A model generated the notes under the pieces. It was not told where the DNA came from. It was given only the letters and a program-made list of their open reading frames with translations, and did not search any database. The position numbers were made by a program, and so were the translations under genes. Below, piece after piece: positions 46,877 through 59,169 of a stretch of DNA of 64,000 nucleotides. The DNA is from Trichaptum fuscoviolaceum (taxonomy: Eukaryota > Basidiomycota > Agaricomycetes > Hymenochaetales > Trichaptaceae): contig CAJSYZ010000003.1 in NCBI GenBank assembly GCA_910574455.1, positions 4,773,250-4,837,249 of the forward strand. Reading direction: 5' to 3'. Each line of letters begins with the position of its first letter. Positions within the stretch are counted from its first letter, which is position 1.

Positions 46877-49800
46877 TTAATTAGAGGCTTTGCGCCTTCG
46901 AGAAATGAAGTTGATTATAGGTGCGAAGGGATTTCCCTTCCTAATCCGGAAGAAGTACGTGCCAGCGAAAATCCACGCAATCTACAATGCAACGTATTCT
47001 AGTTAGTTCCGAAGGAAGGAAAGAGAGGACGGAGGTGGACTAACATTGAAGATCGTATAACCGATTAGGAGGCCGAAATTCCTCCACCGATGAGAGTAGA
47101 AGATGTTGAAGCTTGAAGACAGGAACTGGTCGGTCGTCCGTGACGAGCAGAACAAGCAGTCTGTTGTGGCATCTGGATTCGTCAGGTAACCGCCCGCCGA
47201 TGCTATGTAGTTCTGCATATAAGCACCACAGGTCAGCCCACTCGGAGGGATGATCTTGGAGAGCTCCTGAGCAGCGCAATTGATTTCCATACGACCGACG
47301 GCTAGAAACTCTTGGTTAGCAAAACAAATCGAAATTGGAAACTTAGATAATAGCGTACCTTGACCCAGTAAACCTTCAATAAGATAGGTAAAGGGCGATA
47401 CACGATACATCCATCTCCACCAATTAAGCTCACGGAATGGCTGAAGGACACCATTGCTAATGACATACAATAAGCTCACGCTTGTAGGCCGTAAAAGATG
47501 ATGCAGCACTTACAATGAAATGACGAAGGAGAAGAGCGTGCTGAACAAGATGGACGCAATAGGCGCATTAGGCGACATGGACGCGACAGCCTGACCGATC
47601 GAAGTGTAGTACAGAGGCAGAACTACGGCGTACATGAGGTACGTGTAGCCTGCCCGACTCGTTGCCAATCCGACAGTCCAGTACCAGCATAGGAAGTAAA
47701 GCGAGGCACCGAAAATATTCCACGGGAGTTCCACGATCAACTGCGAAGTCACCAAAGCCGTCCAGCTGTACATGCGACTTGGGCGCTCGCGGATTTCATA
47801 AATCTCACGGAACCGGATGAACACAACTTGCAACTGGTTCGAAAGAGACACTGTAAGAATCGTGCTCATGAAGATCGCCTGTATACAAAAAAAAAATCAG
47901 AGACCTGACGACATTTTTAACGCAAAACATTTTACTCACGAAGAGCTTGTTCTGTGTGCCTTGCATAGTGTCCTTTGACTTGAAGAAAGTAAAGCCAATG
48001 AAAAGACCAGAGACGATGTTGAGAACGAGTTTGGCGATGAGATAAGTCGGGTCTCTCCAATATGCCGAGAAAGCGCGCTGAGTAAGAAGAATCGCCTGAT
48101 GGGTCCACGACGTCGCGAATTCAGATTTCCGGGTAGCCTGCACGGGCGGCTTCTTCCGACCCTCGCTGTGGATATTCTCGATTTCCGATTGGGTTTGTAT
48201 CGCTTCCTTCGAGTTTTTCCACGTCTCATACCAATTAATAGCACTCGAAGCTGTTGCACCAGCGCCGATGACCTCCAGCATCCATTCAGCCCTGAAAAAC
48301 AATGTTTTAAGAATCCAACGATGCATATTACTTGACTAAAATGACTTACGGGTTCTCGTCAGGCTCACAATGTCTCGCGCCATTCCTCTCGAAATAACTG
48401 ATCATCGTCGTAGAGTTCTCACCCAGGTCCCCGAAGTAGACAGTTTGACCACCCTTACGAAGCAACAAAAGTCTGTCGAAGGCTTGGAACAACTCGCCAG
48501 ACGGTTGATGTATCCTGTTATAACGTTAGCACATTACAACATGAGGGTTGAATGTATTGAAGACACATACGTGCACAGAATTGCCTGACCGTGGTTTGCG
48601 AGCTGCCTCAAGAATGATACAATAGCCCAAGCAGACTGAGAATCAAGTCCAGACGTCGGTTCATCAAGGAACAGAAGCAACTTCGGTTTCGCTGCCAATT
48701 CAACCCCGATCGTTGTGCGTTTCTTGTGTTCGACGCTGAGGGTTCCAACGATGGCATCAGCATAGTTTTCCAATCCACACATCTTCAGGCAAGTTTCGAC
48801 ACTGTGGGGTATTATCAGATTGCATTTGTCATAGTGAAGTACTGGCGACTTACTATGCTTCCTTCTCTGCGACAGGCACATCCTGCGGCTGGCGGAGTTT
48901 AGCAGAGAAGAGGAGAGCCTCGCGGACTGTAGTTTCGGGAAGATGCGTGTCCATCTGCTGGCAGTAACCACTAAGATAAATAACAAATGATGAATAAGGT
49001 TAAGGGTATATCTGGCAATAAACTTACGTTTGAGCCTGGAAGTCATGGGGCAGTGCATGACCGTTGACAAAACAATCACCAGTAATGACACCGACGTCGG
49101 TACGTTCGGCGAGGACGTTCAAAAGTGTGGTCTAGAATCTCTGCGTCAGCCCGTCATGAAAAGAATGTCCATGTCCATCAATCGCACCTTGCCCGCACCC
49201 GACTCTCCCATCAAAGCGGTCAATTTACCAGGAGCAACATATCCAGAAACATCCATCAAGAGCTGCCTCGTTTCACCATGACCGATCGGGACGACATAAT
49301 TGAGATGCTGCCAGGTGAACACATCCGTCATTTCGGGAGTCGAATTCATAGCCTTCTTCACATCTTCCGCAGACTCTTCGCCGACGGCGTCACCGCCTGC
49401 TGATCCAGCTTTCTCTTCGTCCTCCGCACCGGAAGCAACAGGCGCCTTCGAGCCGCGTTTGAATAGCGTAACTGCGGTCTCCCCAGCAGAAGCGGTATTG
49501 AATTGCGTGAACACGTTGAGGAGGGTGATGAAAGCCACACAGAATGCAACGACAATACCGAAATCCTGTAGTAGAAGTGAAAGATGTTGGTGAAATGCGA
49601 AAGACTATGAGGGAGTTTTTAAATAAATGCGTACCCTCCACAGATTACTATATGAATAAGAGTAAGATAGCAGAACGAATGTGTTGCCGTCAACTGTAGA
49701 CTGTCCAGACACTGATCCGACAGTCGTACAGACTTGGTTCGCTAGCGACACGTTCTCGTACCCCGCGCCTGATGGAACTAGGTTCGAGCAAGTTCCGTTA

Positions 49801-52568
49801 AGGGTGTGGAACTCATTCGTTAAAATAGCCTCGAAGCCATAGCGAAGGGGCTAAGTATAGACCGTTAAGTTAACCTATTGAACCTACGTGAAGAATAAAC
49901 TCACGTTGATATATGTGATCCACCGCAGTGCGCCAATCATAGACGGCTTAGGAATCGTATAACCGGTGTACAAGACGAGAGCAAACGTCGAAAGACCAGC
50001 AACAGTGTGAGCACCAGCCTCCTCCTTGAACATCGCTGCTACGGCACGGAAATAAGCCTTCATAGTGAGGGTCATGGTGAACACCAAAAGGAAGAATATG
50101 CTTTGTGGCGCTGAATGTCAGTAAAGTAATCCTCACCATCAAAGGAAACATTCGGACAAACTCACAAGAATTGACCAGCCGTTTGTTGCAGTTTGACGAG
50201 GAAGTAGAGCATGATGCTGAATATAATCATGGTGACGAAACTGATCGGGATATCTACAATAGTGAGAGCGAGGGACTCCGTGAACGGGTAATACATCGCC
50301 GACTTTTGATGCCGGTGCACGATAGGGCGTTGCGAAAAGAGGGACGGGATTTCAGCCATGGCGGATAGAGCACCAAAAAGGAGCGCGCTGGATCCATGTA
50401 TTAGCTCATTGTGCCTAACCACTACTGAAACGTTTAAAACTCACAAGAACAGTACACCACCGCGCGAGAAGTAGGCGGATGTCGCCTCGGGGATCTTCAA
50501 GAACAAGGTACCCATAATGATGGCCTGGAAGATGTACGAGATCAAGAACGCGAGCTGCGAGGCCCAATCTCCGCGCAGGATCTGCACACGGCGCGCGATG
50601 ACCTCCTTTACCTGCATGCCCGTGCTGATGGTGTACGGGCTCGCCAGGCGGGTATGCTTGCCATGCTCCGCGTGGGCGCTTTGAATGTACGACTTGCGCT
50701 TCTCCTCCTTCTCAGCATTCGAGATGTGCGGAATATTTGGCAGGTAATTCTCGTCTGGCCGATTGGTCCCGCTATGCTCGTCGAAGATGACATTCTCTGC
50801 GAGGAACGTCGCGATCTCCTCGCGATTGTCAGCTGCGAGAGGATGCTTTTGGAAGTAAGCGACCATCTCGTCAGCGGTGCGTGGAGCCCGGTTCTCATAG
50901 CCCGCACGAGTTGTTCGCCCGTTCGGGTCAGTGACTAATGTGATAAAGGTGATAATTAGAGTCAAATAGCCTTTGTAAAACGAATTAGTAATGCTCACCC
51001 GCAACAAGGAAGTCTGGCGTTGTCTGTCTGTTCGCCGGCTCGTATCCCATTTCAATGAAGTACTGCCGCGCCTCCGTCGCCTTTCCGTAGTAGATCATCT
51101 TTCCTTCATAGATTACACAGACCTTGTCAAACAGCTTGTACAAAATCTCCGAAGCCTGATAAATGGAGACGATAGATGTGAGACCCAGAGTCTCTGTCGC
51201 TATACGGAGTGCGCGGACGAATTCAACAGCGGTCGAGGAATCTAAGCCACGGGTCGAACTAGAAAAGAAGAACGATTAGCTCTATAGAGCAATTGGAGGA
51301 CAGAAAGGAACGTACTTGTCCCATGCGCCGAGTTTTGCACGTGTAGCGAGAGCCTCCGCGATAGAGACACGCTTGCGCTCACCACCCGAAACACCTCTAA
51401 TGGCCGCATTTCCGACCTTCGTATCCTTGACATGCCGCAGACCAAAGACGGTCCCAAGAACACTCGTGATAGTGTCGACATATTCGGCCTTACTCATTTC
51501 ATCCGGACGCACTTTCTTGTTCGGCATACGCGTGCGCGCAGCGAAGGAGAGCGTCTCCCCCACGGTGAGCGTAGGGAAATGGATATCGTCTTCGGGACAG
51601 TAGATGACGTCACCACGGAAGTGGTTGTGGACCTGCTGCGGCGTGAAAGAAGAGTAGTGAAGAAGCCCGGAGACAGAATGGAATGTCTCATGCTGGTTGG
51701 AAAGAGTCTTGAGAAGCGTAGAGCAACCTGCACCGGGACGTCCCAAGACCACTATGAACAGTAGATGAGGTAAGAGAAGAGATGAAGAGAAGTCAGATTA
51801 ACGTACGAAGCATCTCGCCCGGAAACACTACTCCTTCAAACCCACTGAGAATGTCGCGTACAGAAGGGTGAAAGAACTCATGGATCTTCGCTGGGATGTT
51901 GAAAGGGTTGAGTGTAGAACCGAGCGTTGCCTGATAGGTTGCGCCTTGACCCGCTCCCTGCACACGTAGATTCTGAAAGACCACACCGAGTTCGCGCGGC
52001 TTGGTCGACCTTTCTTCTTCTTGCCTATAAGGGAATTAGACACCGCCGGTCATTAAACACTAAAGGAGATTGCGAATGAAGGAGAAGGAACGCACCTTTT
52101 GACCATGTCTCGTAGAAGCTTCTCCAGATCGAACTTCTCGGGGGACTCAGCGTCGCCGACCGCAGTATCGAAAGACGAGCCCGAACTGTTGTGAGCTTTC
52201 GGTCTCTGGTGTCGGTGTCCAATCGAGTTGCGGTGTGTGGACCGCGCCGTCGCGCTCTGGTGTGTGAGTGTGCGTTTCAACTCGAGCACGCCCTCCGGAT
52301 CGAAATGGTCTATTGCGACGCGCGAGGCACTGGAATCGCGGCGGCGGTGATGACGATGGTGTGCGCGTGCATTGAACGCAGACGGTGATGCCTGCTGGTC
52401 GGTTGCCCCGTCCTCGCGCGCGCCGTCGGCGGAATCATTTTGCGTCGCATGGTGTCGATGAAAGGCTTCACCCGCCGCCGCTGCTGCCATTGCGTCCGAT
52501 GTTGGTAGTTCAGGAACGACATCGCGAGAGCGTTCGCTCGCAGTTTCGGAGGTCAAACCCCCGCTCAT
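46877..52568 (-). CDS. Full-size PDR-type ABC transporter (ABCG, CDR/Pdr5-like)
   Basis: Many short introns; the start is at 52,566-52,568 and TAA at 46,877-46,879. A plasma-membrane efflux pump for hydrophobic drugs and xenobiotics with the (NBD-TMD)x2 order. NBD1: degenerate Walker [13 protein letters not shown], signature [14 protein letters not shown], and [13 protein letters not shown] in place of a standard Walker B. NBD2: Walker A GESGAGKTTLLN (split by an intron near 49,127-49,174), degenerate signature [14 protein letters not shown], and Walker [18 protein letters not shown]. This asymmetry is the hallmark of the family. TMD spans lie near 50,400-49,600 and 48,000-47,000. The C-terminus reads [12 protein letters not shown] to the end. 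The N-terminal 160 residues are unusually His-rich. The frame is intact at every junction checked; not all exons were mapped. Confidence 0.93.
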
Positions 52569-53240
52569 TGTTGTTGGTATATACGATAAGAGAAGGGGAA
52601 GGTATAAGAAAAGGAGGGGCTGAGGGTGTAAAAATGTATTGAGGGAGGAGGAGGAAGAGGAGGAGGAGGGTTAGGTCGTAATAAAGAGTCTCGGGAGTGG
52701 AGACTATAAGGCCAAGAGTAGGGGCTGGCCTGTCTCAAATTCTCAAACCGATGCGTCGTCGGCCAATTCGACAAAGGCCAGATTATGATTCGGGTCAGCG
52801 GGATGGTGCACCGAGAACATCAGCAGCATTAGATTCTGCTTGCAGCAAGAGCTTTGGACTGGCCGAGAGCGGATATTTGCTGCGTATGGACACTTCATTT
52901 GGCTTTCTTCGCGCGCAACGGACTCTTTCTGCAGAAACAACGGGTAAGCGATGATGACATGAGCTGACTACCTTCAGGGTCCTCCTATCAGCCAGTCCGG
53001 TTCGCATGTGAAATACGGACGCCGGTTTCACTTCGCGTAATTTTGGCTTGAAGGTTTCATGCCGGCGTACGCGCCACAGCAGTGTCTCAGAAGGTACAAT
53101 CGTGCGCAAGCAGATCTGCGCGTAGCAGCAAATGAACATATTTATTTGTTGCAATTATCAAAACTCAGAGGTATCTGTGTTCATCTTTTAAGCAGAAAGT
53201 AGAGGCTGACAAGTCATTGTGCACTTACCTTTAAGTCGAA
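52569..53240. promoter_or_regulatory. Upstream region of the PDR transporter
   Basis: A purine-rich tract (GGAGGAGGAGGAAGAGGAGG, about 52,644-52,663) lies 80-100 bases upstream of the transporter start; on the coding strand it is a pyrimidine tract typical of fungal promoters. No gene was recognised. A TGCGCGTAG..CGCAGATCTG area near 53,115 shows nothing further. Confidence 0.4.
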
Positions 53241-53807
53241 CTAGCGGGATTTTGCGGTGCCAGCCTTATCAATGGACCGCCTTTTTACACCCAGTCCGAA
53301 TAGGAAGGACATCCGCATCGCCGCCCCTATATAGACAAACGCGACACTGCCCCAAGCCATTGCGTTCCAATCCCAAACGCGCCAGTAAATCTCCGGGCCG
53401 AGAGGAAACATCGTGATGAGGTGCCCAAAGTCTGCAATGAGCAGGCATGTCAGCAGCCGCCGCCAGGTCCGCAATGAATCCGTCGAGGACAGCACGAGGT
53501 GCTCATTGAGTGCAAAGAGCAAATAGAGATTCGACAGCTGGAAAAGTGAGATCGCCACTGGTGTTGGGATGGGCAGGTTGGTGTGATGCAAGGCCGTGCC
53601 ACCGACTTTGAGCATAGACAAATACTCCGCTGGTTTGCCTGCGTAGAAGGCTCCTAACAGTGCGGAAATGGGTTCGATGTATAGGAAGAAAAGCTTGTAT
53701 GGCAAGAATTGTATTTCGAAGTTGTCCATTTCTCGAACGATGAATGTAACCTCCGAGAGTTTAGGACTTGTGCTGTTGGTCGTCGACGTGAGAGTCAAGT
53801 CAAACAC
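53241..53807 (-). CDS. Small multi-pass membrane protein, DUF7704-like
   Basis: A single exon of 188 aa. The pattern YKLFFLYIEPISALLGAFYA, then YLSML, LFQLSNLYLLFALNEHLVL, LLTCLLIADFGHLITMFPLG and WNAMAWGSVAFVYIGAAMRM gives four predicted helices in the order seen in DUF7704 proteins of Agaricomycetes. The conserved EP in helix 1 and the DFGH in helix 3 are present. Function is unknown; the fold resembles EXPERA-type sterol-isomerase-like proteins only in general topology. The C-terminus is basic. An internal Met (MDNFEIQF) is an alternative start. Confidence 0.75.
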   Translation of the reverse strand: MFDLTLTSTTNSTSPKLSEVTFIVREMDNFEIQFLPYKLFFLYIEPISALLGAFYAGKPAEYLSMLKVGGTALHHTNLPIPTPVAISLFQLSNLYLLFALNEHLVLSSTDSLRTWRRLLTCLLIADFGHLITMFPLGPEIYWRVWDWNAMAWGSVAFVYIGAAMRMSFLFGLGVKRRSIDKAGTAKSR

Positions 53808-55127
53808 CGGTCTTCAAGTTTCAGCCAACAAGTTCCAAGAATAGCATCAAGTTGGGTTCGCCGTGATAGACGCCGACAATGGCAACGGGGTTTATATTAA
53901 ACTATCTCCTTCTTTCCCCAGAGGTTCTTTTTGTCCAGAGCCTCGCTAACTCGCTACGTATGAGCCAGACTTTAAAAAGAGAACACGAAATTTCGGGAGA
54001 TTAGTAAATATACAGATACCCCTTGGAATGCCTCATAATTTTTTCCGGCTCACCCCAGCAAACTTCAGAGGGGAGGCTTTAGAACCAGAATATTGCAGGT
54101 ACGGAATCTCTCGCCATACACGATGTGGAAGTAGCATCAAGCCATTCGTAACACAGTTTGACAATGCGTTGATAATTGAACCCTAATGACGAGAACGAAA
54201 CGAGCGACCTTTGTTTGAAGACTTATCGGAGAAATCGTATTCGCTGCTGCGGCCGGACTATGCTCAGATCCGCTAAACGGATATGACCTATCAGATGGAG
54301 CCCTCTCTGCAATTTGCGTTGAATGGCATGCCCGGGGAAGGTGCGGACACGGACTTTTTTTGAACATTTCCCGTCCACACGAACTCGAGTATGACCCGAC
54401 ATTCTAAGGTGTGTAGATTTGAAAAGAGCTAAGTTGTGTCACTCATTATCTCTGACCCATGGCCAGTTATCACAGGAATCAGCATACAACGCGACAAAGA
54501 ACGTGTAGTTTTAACATTACCTCGAACATTCGCTCGGGTGAAATGCTTGTCTCCACCGTAAGCGGAACAGGTGCTCGTACACTACGCCATTCACCGAACA
54601 AGAGCGCCGGGTGTTCCAGACGGAAAATTCTTGACTTCTCATCAGTCTCTTACGGCGACGACGACTTGGGTTAACAGTACAGATCCGAGCACGGGCTTTT
54701 GATGTCAAGTTAGATCGGTGATTGCAGCATAGCCTTCTGGATTGACATGAGCTGCTTCTCGTAGTAAGCCTCCGGGTTGATTGTACATTTCTGGCACATC
54801 CGTATTGTACGTGTCGAGTCAGCTAGTGACAAAATCAACAATTTGTGAAAATGATGAAGAGAACAATGGCACGAACCTTGTCAATTATTCTCGAACGACA
54901 ATGCTCATTCGAAACCGTAAGACCGTGGTAGGGTACATAGAAGAAAAGGCTTCAGGCTCAGTTGGACGCGACGCGGCGTTTGCTGAACGCGCATTGCTCA
55001 ACCAGTGACAACCACTGGCATACTCAACGGAAAGTCAAAGACACACCTATCGAGTTATTCATCTATGTTCTTGTAACACTTGCACTCCTCAAGTCTATTA
55101 CGCCCCATTTATAAGGAAGTGAACGAT
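53808..55127. other. Intergenic region ending in the right inverted-duplication arm
   Basis: 53,808-54,580 holds no recognised gene. From about 54,590 a degraded F-box 3'-flank block (AAGAGCGCCGGGTGTTCC, then GGGCTTTTGATGTCAAGTTAGAT at 54,693-54,715) marks the outer end of the right arm, matching inverted 13,975-14,060. The rest is the 5' flank of gene E. Confidence 0.5.
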
Positions 55128-56703
55128 ATGGTCACCGCCGAACGATCATACCACACGACTCTCAACTCTGTTCACAAATTACAGCAAGTTTTGCAAAGGA
55201 TAGCTGAGAACGACGGAAACATGATAGCTAAGGAGATATGGCGCGAGGAAGATATTGAGAGGTGCGCTCTCATTCGCTTGACTTTACACGAGACTTTTCT
55301 AACATCCACCTGTCCGTTGAACAAGTAATCTCACCCTTGAACAAGCGAACAAGGCCAGCAACAAAGACGCTTCAATCTCTGTATCAAACTCAAGACTGAA
55401 TCGGCTGGAGGAACTTCTTGGTGCAGTCGAGTTCTTGAAATCGTCGTTGGAGATCCGCGTTTCAGACTTTCGTCAGCGCAAAACCAGACGGACCCTCACC
55501 GACCTTCCTGACGAGCTTATTGCCTACATCTTCGACGTCACCTGCTCAACCTTGTCTGTGTTGACGGAACTGTCATTGGTTTGCAGAAGGTTCCGGCGCA
55601 TAGTAATCTCGGAGCCTGGCCTATGGGCACGACAATGTAGCACGCCATACATACCCGACCATATACTCGATATGATTGTCAAGCGAAGCGGAACACGCAA
55701 ACTCTCTGTCGAAGTCGCGTCACCATTCAAATCAACCAACATATTCTCCAAGCATGGCGATAGATGGTCCGAACTCGGGCTCACTAATTTCACAACAGAC
55801 GAGTTCCATCTCTTTCAGAAACTCACTCCAAGCTCTAAACTCACGTCACTGCGCACACTCTCTTTAAATGGTCCTCTTCCACAAAAAGACACGCATATCT
55901 ATGAATTCGATTCCGACTGGATACCACCTTTTTTGGAAACTCTCTCTTGCACAGTCACTGTTCCAGAAGGACTTGCGCTATCGTCACTCACTACGTGTTT
56001 GTTTGAATTCGCTTATGACGTTGATCTTCCTGGAATCGCAATTATCCTATCATCTACCCCCTTCCTTCAAATCCTGAGCATCACTGTATGTGAAACATGG
56101 GATCTACAGATGGATGAAGATACTCTAATCAGTCTTCCGTCTCTCCAGAAATTCTCTTTTTACTCGTACGGCACGGAACATCAGGTAGTGGAGAAAATAC
56201 TTCAAGCGACCCACTTTCCCAATATCACATCCCTTTGCGTCGCTTTACATGCAGTTGACATGGACGATCGTACCAACATCAACGCCTGCTTCTGGAGGGA
56301 AATTCAAGCGATTAAAGACAGCTACACGCACCTCAAAAAACTTGATCTCGGGATCGCTCTCAGAAGGCCCACGAACGAAGATTACTTTTCATACTCTATG
56401 AATGATTTTTTCAAGGATCTGCCACAAACTCTCGAGAGCTTCTCGTTATCGGTGTCTGAAGTCGAACTACGGGCTGAAGATAACATTTCCCTCAACAATC
56501 TCGGGCAACTTCGATCGCTCAAACTTCATCGCTGTAACCGTTTGGTCTCCAGTTTCTTCAAGAACCTAGCATCTTGGTTCAAGGACGAAAATATGCTGCT
56601 AGATTTCTTGGACATACAGCAATGCTGGATAGAGGGCAAGAGCTATGTACCAGAGAAAGCGGTGAAGACATTGTTTAGGAATGCCGGTGTGCTGCAGTCG
56701 TAG
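55128..56703 (+). CDS. F-box protein gene E (intact)
   Basis: Exons 55,128-55,261 and 55,326-56,703, separated by a 64-nt intron, give 503 aa with no interruption. The N-terminus is MVTAERSYHTTLNSVHKLQQ, the F-box is TDLPDELIAYIFDVTCSTL, then LWARQ, followed by LRR-like segments and the family ending NAGVLQS. Exon 1 length (134 nt) and splice position equal those of B, C and F. It is the intact counterpart of frameshifted gene D and nonsense-bearing gene A. The expected role is as an SCF ubiquitin-ligase adaptor, with the variable LRR-like part choosing the target. An in-frame ATG 48 bases upstream is an alternative start. Confidence 0.88.
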
Positions 56704-57000
56704 ATCAGTGAGCTGTACTATGGCCCATTTACATTATTTGATGTACTTCAGTAGGACAACAATAGCGATAATCTACGAAGTAATCCTCGCAATGATGATA
56801 CTGTTTGGTGTGGCATGTACAATGCTACACAAGTCACCGGTACACATCCGAGTCGCCGCATTAAAGAGCGCCGGGTGTTTCTGATCTTCTCATTGGTCTT
56901 ACGGGCTTTTGATGTCAAGTTTGATTGGTGATTGCACTATGTAACAGAAGCGTAACGTATGCAGCATTTCGTATACAGGTCAATGATATAGTAGTAACTT
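56704..57000 (+). repeat. 3'-flank block of F-box gene E, duplicated after gene D
   Basis: Nearly the same as inverted 11,690-12,000. Small indels separate the copies, including loss of the 62-codon frame. It lies within the roughly 4.3-kb inverted duplication. Confidence 0.75.
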
Positions 57001-57212
57001 ATTAATGCACCTATATGTATGCGCACGAGCTATCTACTACTGGCATCGAATATCATATAATTCTCAATGATGGAGGGAGCAAGAAAACGAGACAATACTG
57101 CTTGCCATCTATGAGAGAAGAAAGGTTCAGTCATGAATCTTTGTTGATTTGGTATGAGTTTTGATGGTGAAGTTTCGTGTCTGCGTTGTGTGACCAATGG
57201 CAGCCCGGCTGA

Positions 57213-57225
57213 CGCGTGACGTAAC
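57213..57225 (+). promoter_or_regulatory. CRE/ATF-like box upstream of F-box gene F
   Basis: CGCGTGACGTAAC is the exact reverse complement of the GTTACGTCACGCG boxes at 6662 and 11,601. It lies about 155 bases upstream of the gene F start, with TGTGTGACCA about 20 bases before it, also conserved upstream of D and B. Confidence 0.45.
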
Positions 57226-57378
57226 GCGAATGTCCGTTACAGCTTTGGAGGAAGACGACATCTAAGTTCTCGTCCGAATCCTCAGCCTAAAACCATTATC
57301 ACCAAGGTATTCATTCAAGTCTTTCCTATTCTTGCACTCGCTAAACCTTCTACTCATTACGCATCAGCAACTGACGAT

Positions 57379-58908
57379 ATGACGGACGCGGAAAGTTCAT
57401 TTCGCGCAACTCCCAATGCTATTCACAAACTACAGCAAGTTTTAACAAGGATAGCCGAGAACGATGGGAACATAGTAGCGAAGGAGATATGGCACGAGGA
57501 AGACATGGAGAGGTGTGCCCACTTTAACATTGCTTCTCTATGATACTCCTCTAACTCTTTCACAAGTGAACTCATTATTGAGCAAGTAAACAAGATCGAC
57601 AGCATAGACGCTTCGATCTCTCTAGGAAACTCGAGGCTGAAACGATTGAAGGAGCTCTTAGACACTATCGACTTTCTGAAGTCCTCTCTGGAAAGGCGGG
57701 TCTCGGACTTCTGCCTACGCAAGCGCAAGAGGACCCTTATGGATCTTCCTGACGAGCTACTCGGCTACATTTTCGAAATGACTTCGCCCGACTTGTCGTT
57801 TTTGAAGGGCTGGTCGCTGGTATGCAAGAAAATGCGACGTGTAACTGTTTCGACTCCCAGACTTTGGGCACACCAAAGGATATCTTCGTTGATGTCACCG
57901 GCTATGATTGATAAAATCGTAAGTCGTAGCGGAACTCTCGACCTTCATCTTGAAGTCAAGTCGCCTCTCGTACCGATCGATGCAATATCCACATATTGCC
58001 ACAGGTGGTCCGCTATCACCCTTTTTAAGCTCAAAGCATCCGACTTCCGGCTCTTTCAGAGTCTTACTCCGAGCTCAAAACTTACTTCCCTTTGCTCTCT
58101 TACCTTGATCGACTCCAACTCGAATTACCAATTCAACGACGACTGGCGCCCAGCAAATCTAACCCACCTGGATTGCTACTGCGGCTTGCCCACGGGACTT
58201 ACTGCATCAACGCTCACATATTGCTCCTTTCATTTCCACAATGTCATCGATATCCGCGGACTTTCAACCTTTTTATCATCCACACCTTTCCTCGAGACCT
58301 TAGGCATAGACTTGAGCTATGCAAATTCATCTGTTCTGGAAGATGATCTAGCTGAGCTGCCTTCCCTCCAAAAATTCTCAGTTCAGTTGTACCAGGCGGA
58401 TCGAGGTGCAGTGATGCAAATCTTGCGAGCAATCTCAATGCCCAATGTTACTACCCTCAGCGTTGAAATTCTCGATGGAACTAGCATTGCCAGTGAAAGC
58501 TTGTGGACCGTAGTCACAGGGTTTAAACACCTCGAGATACTTAATCTCAAAGTCACTTGCAAGGTGTATGAAGTGGAGGAGGACGATTCATGGTATTTGG
58601 ATGATTTGTTGGCGTTCCTCCCCAATAGTATGAAGAGCCTTTCGTTGACAATTCGTGATATACGGTTGCGCGTCGACTGCGATGTTCCCTTCAGCGCCTT
58701 CAGGTTCAAGGGCCTACGATCAGTCAGATTTGAAGAGTGCAATCGTTTAGACGTCAACTTTTTCAAGGAATTAGCCACCCGGTTCAAGGATGAAAAGATA
58801 CTGCTAGATGTCTTAGACATTCGGAAATGCCGAGACATTAATAGCGAGGAATGTACAGAAGAAGCGGTGAAGGTTTTGTTCAGGAACGCTGGCGTACTAC
58901 AGGCGTAA
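57379..58908 (+). CDS. F-box protein gene F (intact)
   Basis: Exons 57,379-57,512 and 57,567-58,908, separated by a 54-nt intron, give 491 aa. It starts MTDAESSFRATPNAIHKLQQ; the F-box is MDLPDELLGYIFEM..GWSLVCKKMRR; LRR-like segments follow to NAGVLQA. It is the closest relative of genes B and C, and sits in the same relative position to E as C does to D, on the other arm. An SCF adaptor role is inferred from the F-box; target unknown. The start codon aligns with the first Met shared by B and F. Confidence 0.88.
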
Positions 58909-59169
58909 CCATCTATGGCATATTCGATACTCTCCTTAAAGGAAGGAAGAGTTCGTCTCTATTTGCCGTGCCCTAGCTATGTTTTATAGACTGATGACTT
59001 TCTGTTCAGTAGAATCAAGGATCGTTTCGACTAAGCATCGATGAGTTAAGAAATGCCAGTTCTCCCACTCATGATCATTCAAGTTATATATCTCTGTTCG
59101 ATCTCGACGTATTATATCAATAGTAGTAAGTATAATAATTTATAAACAGGATGTACGTGTAAATACTAG

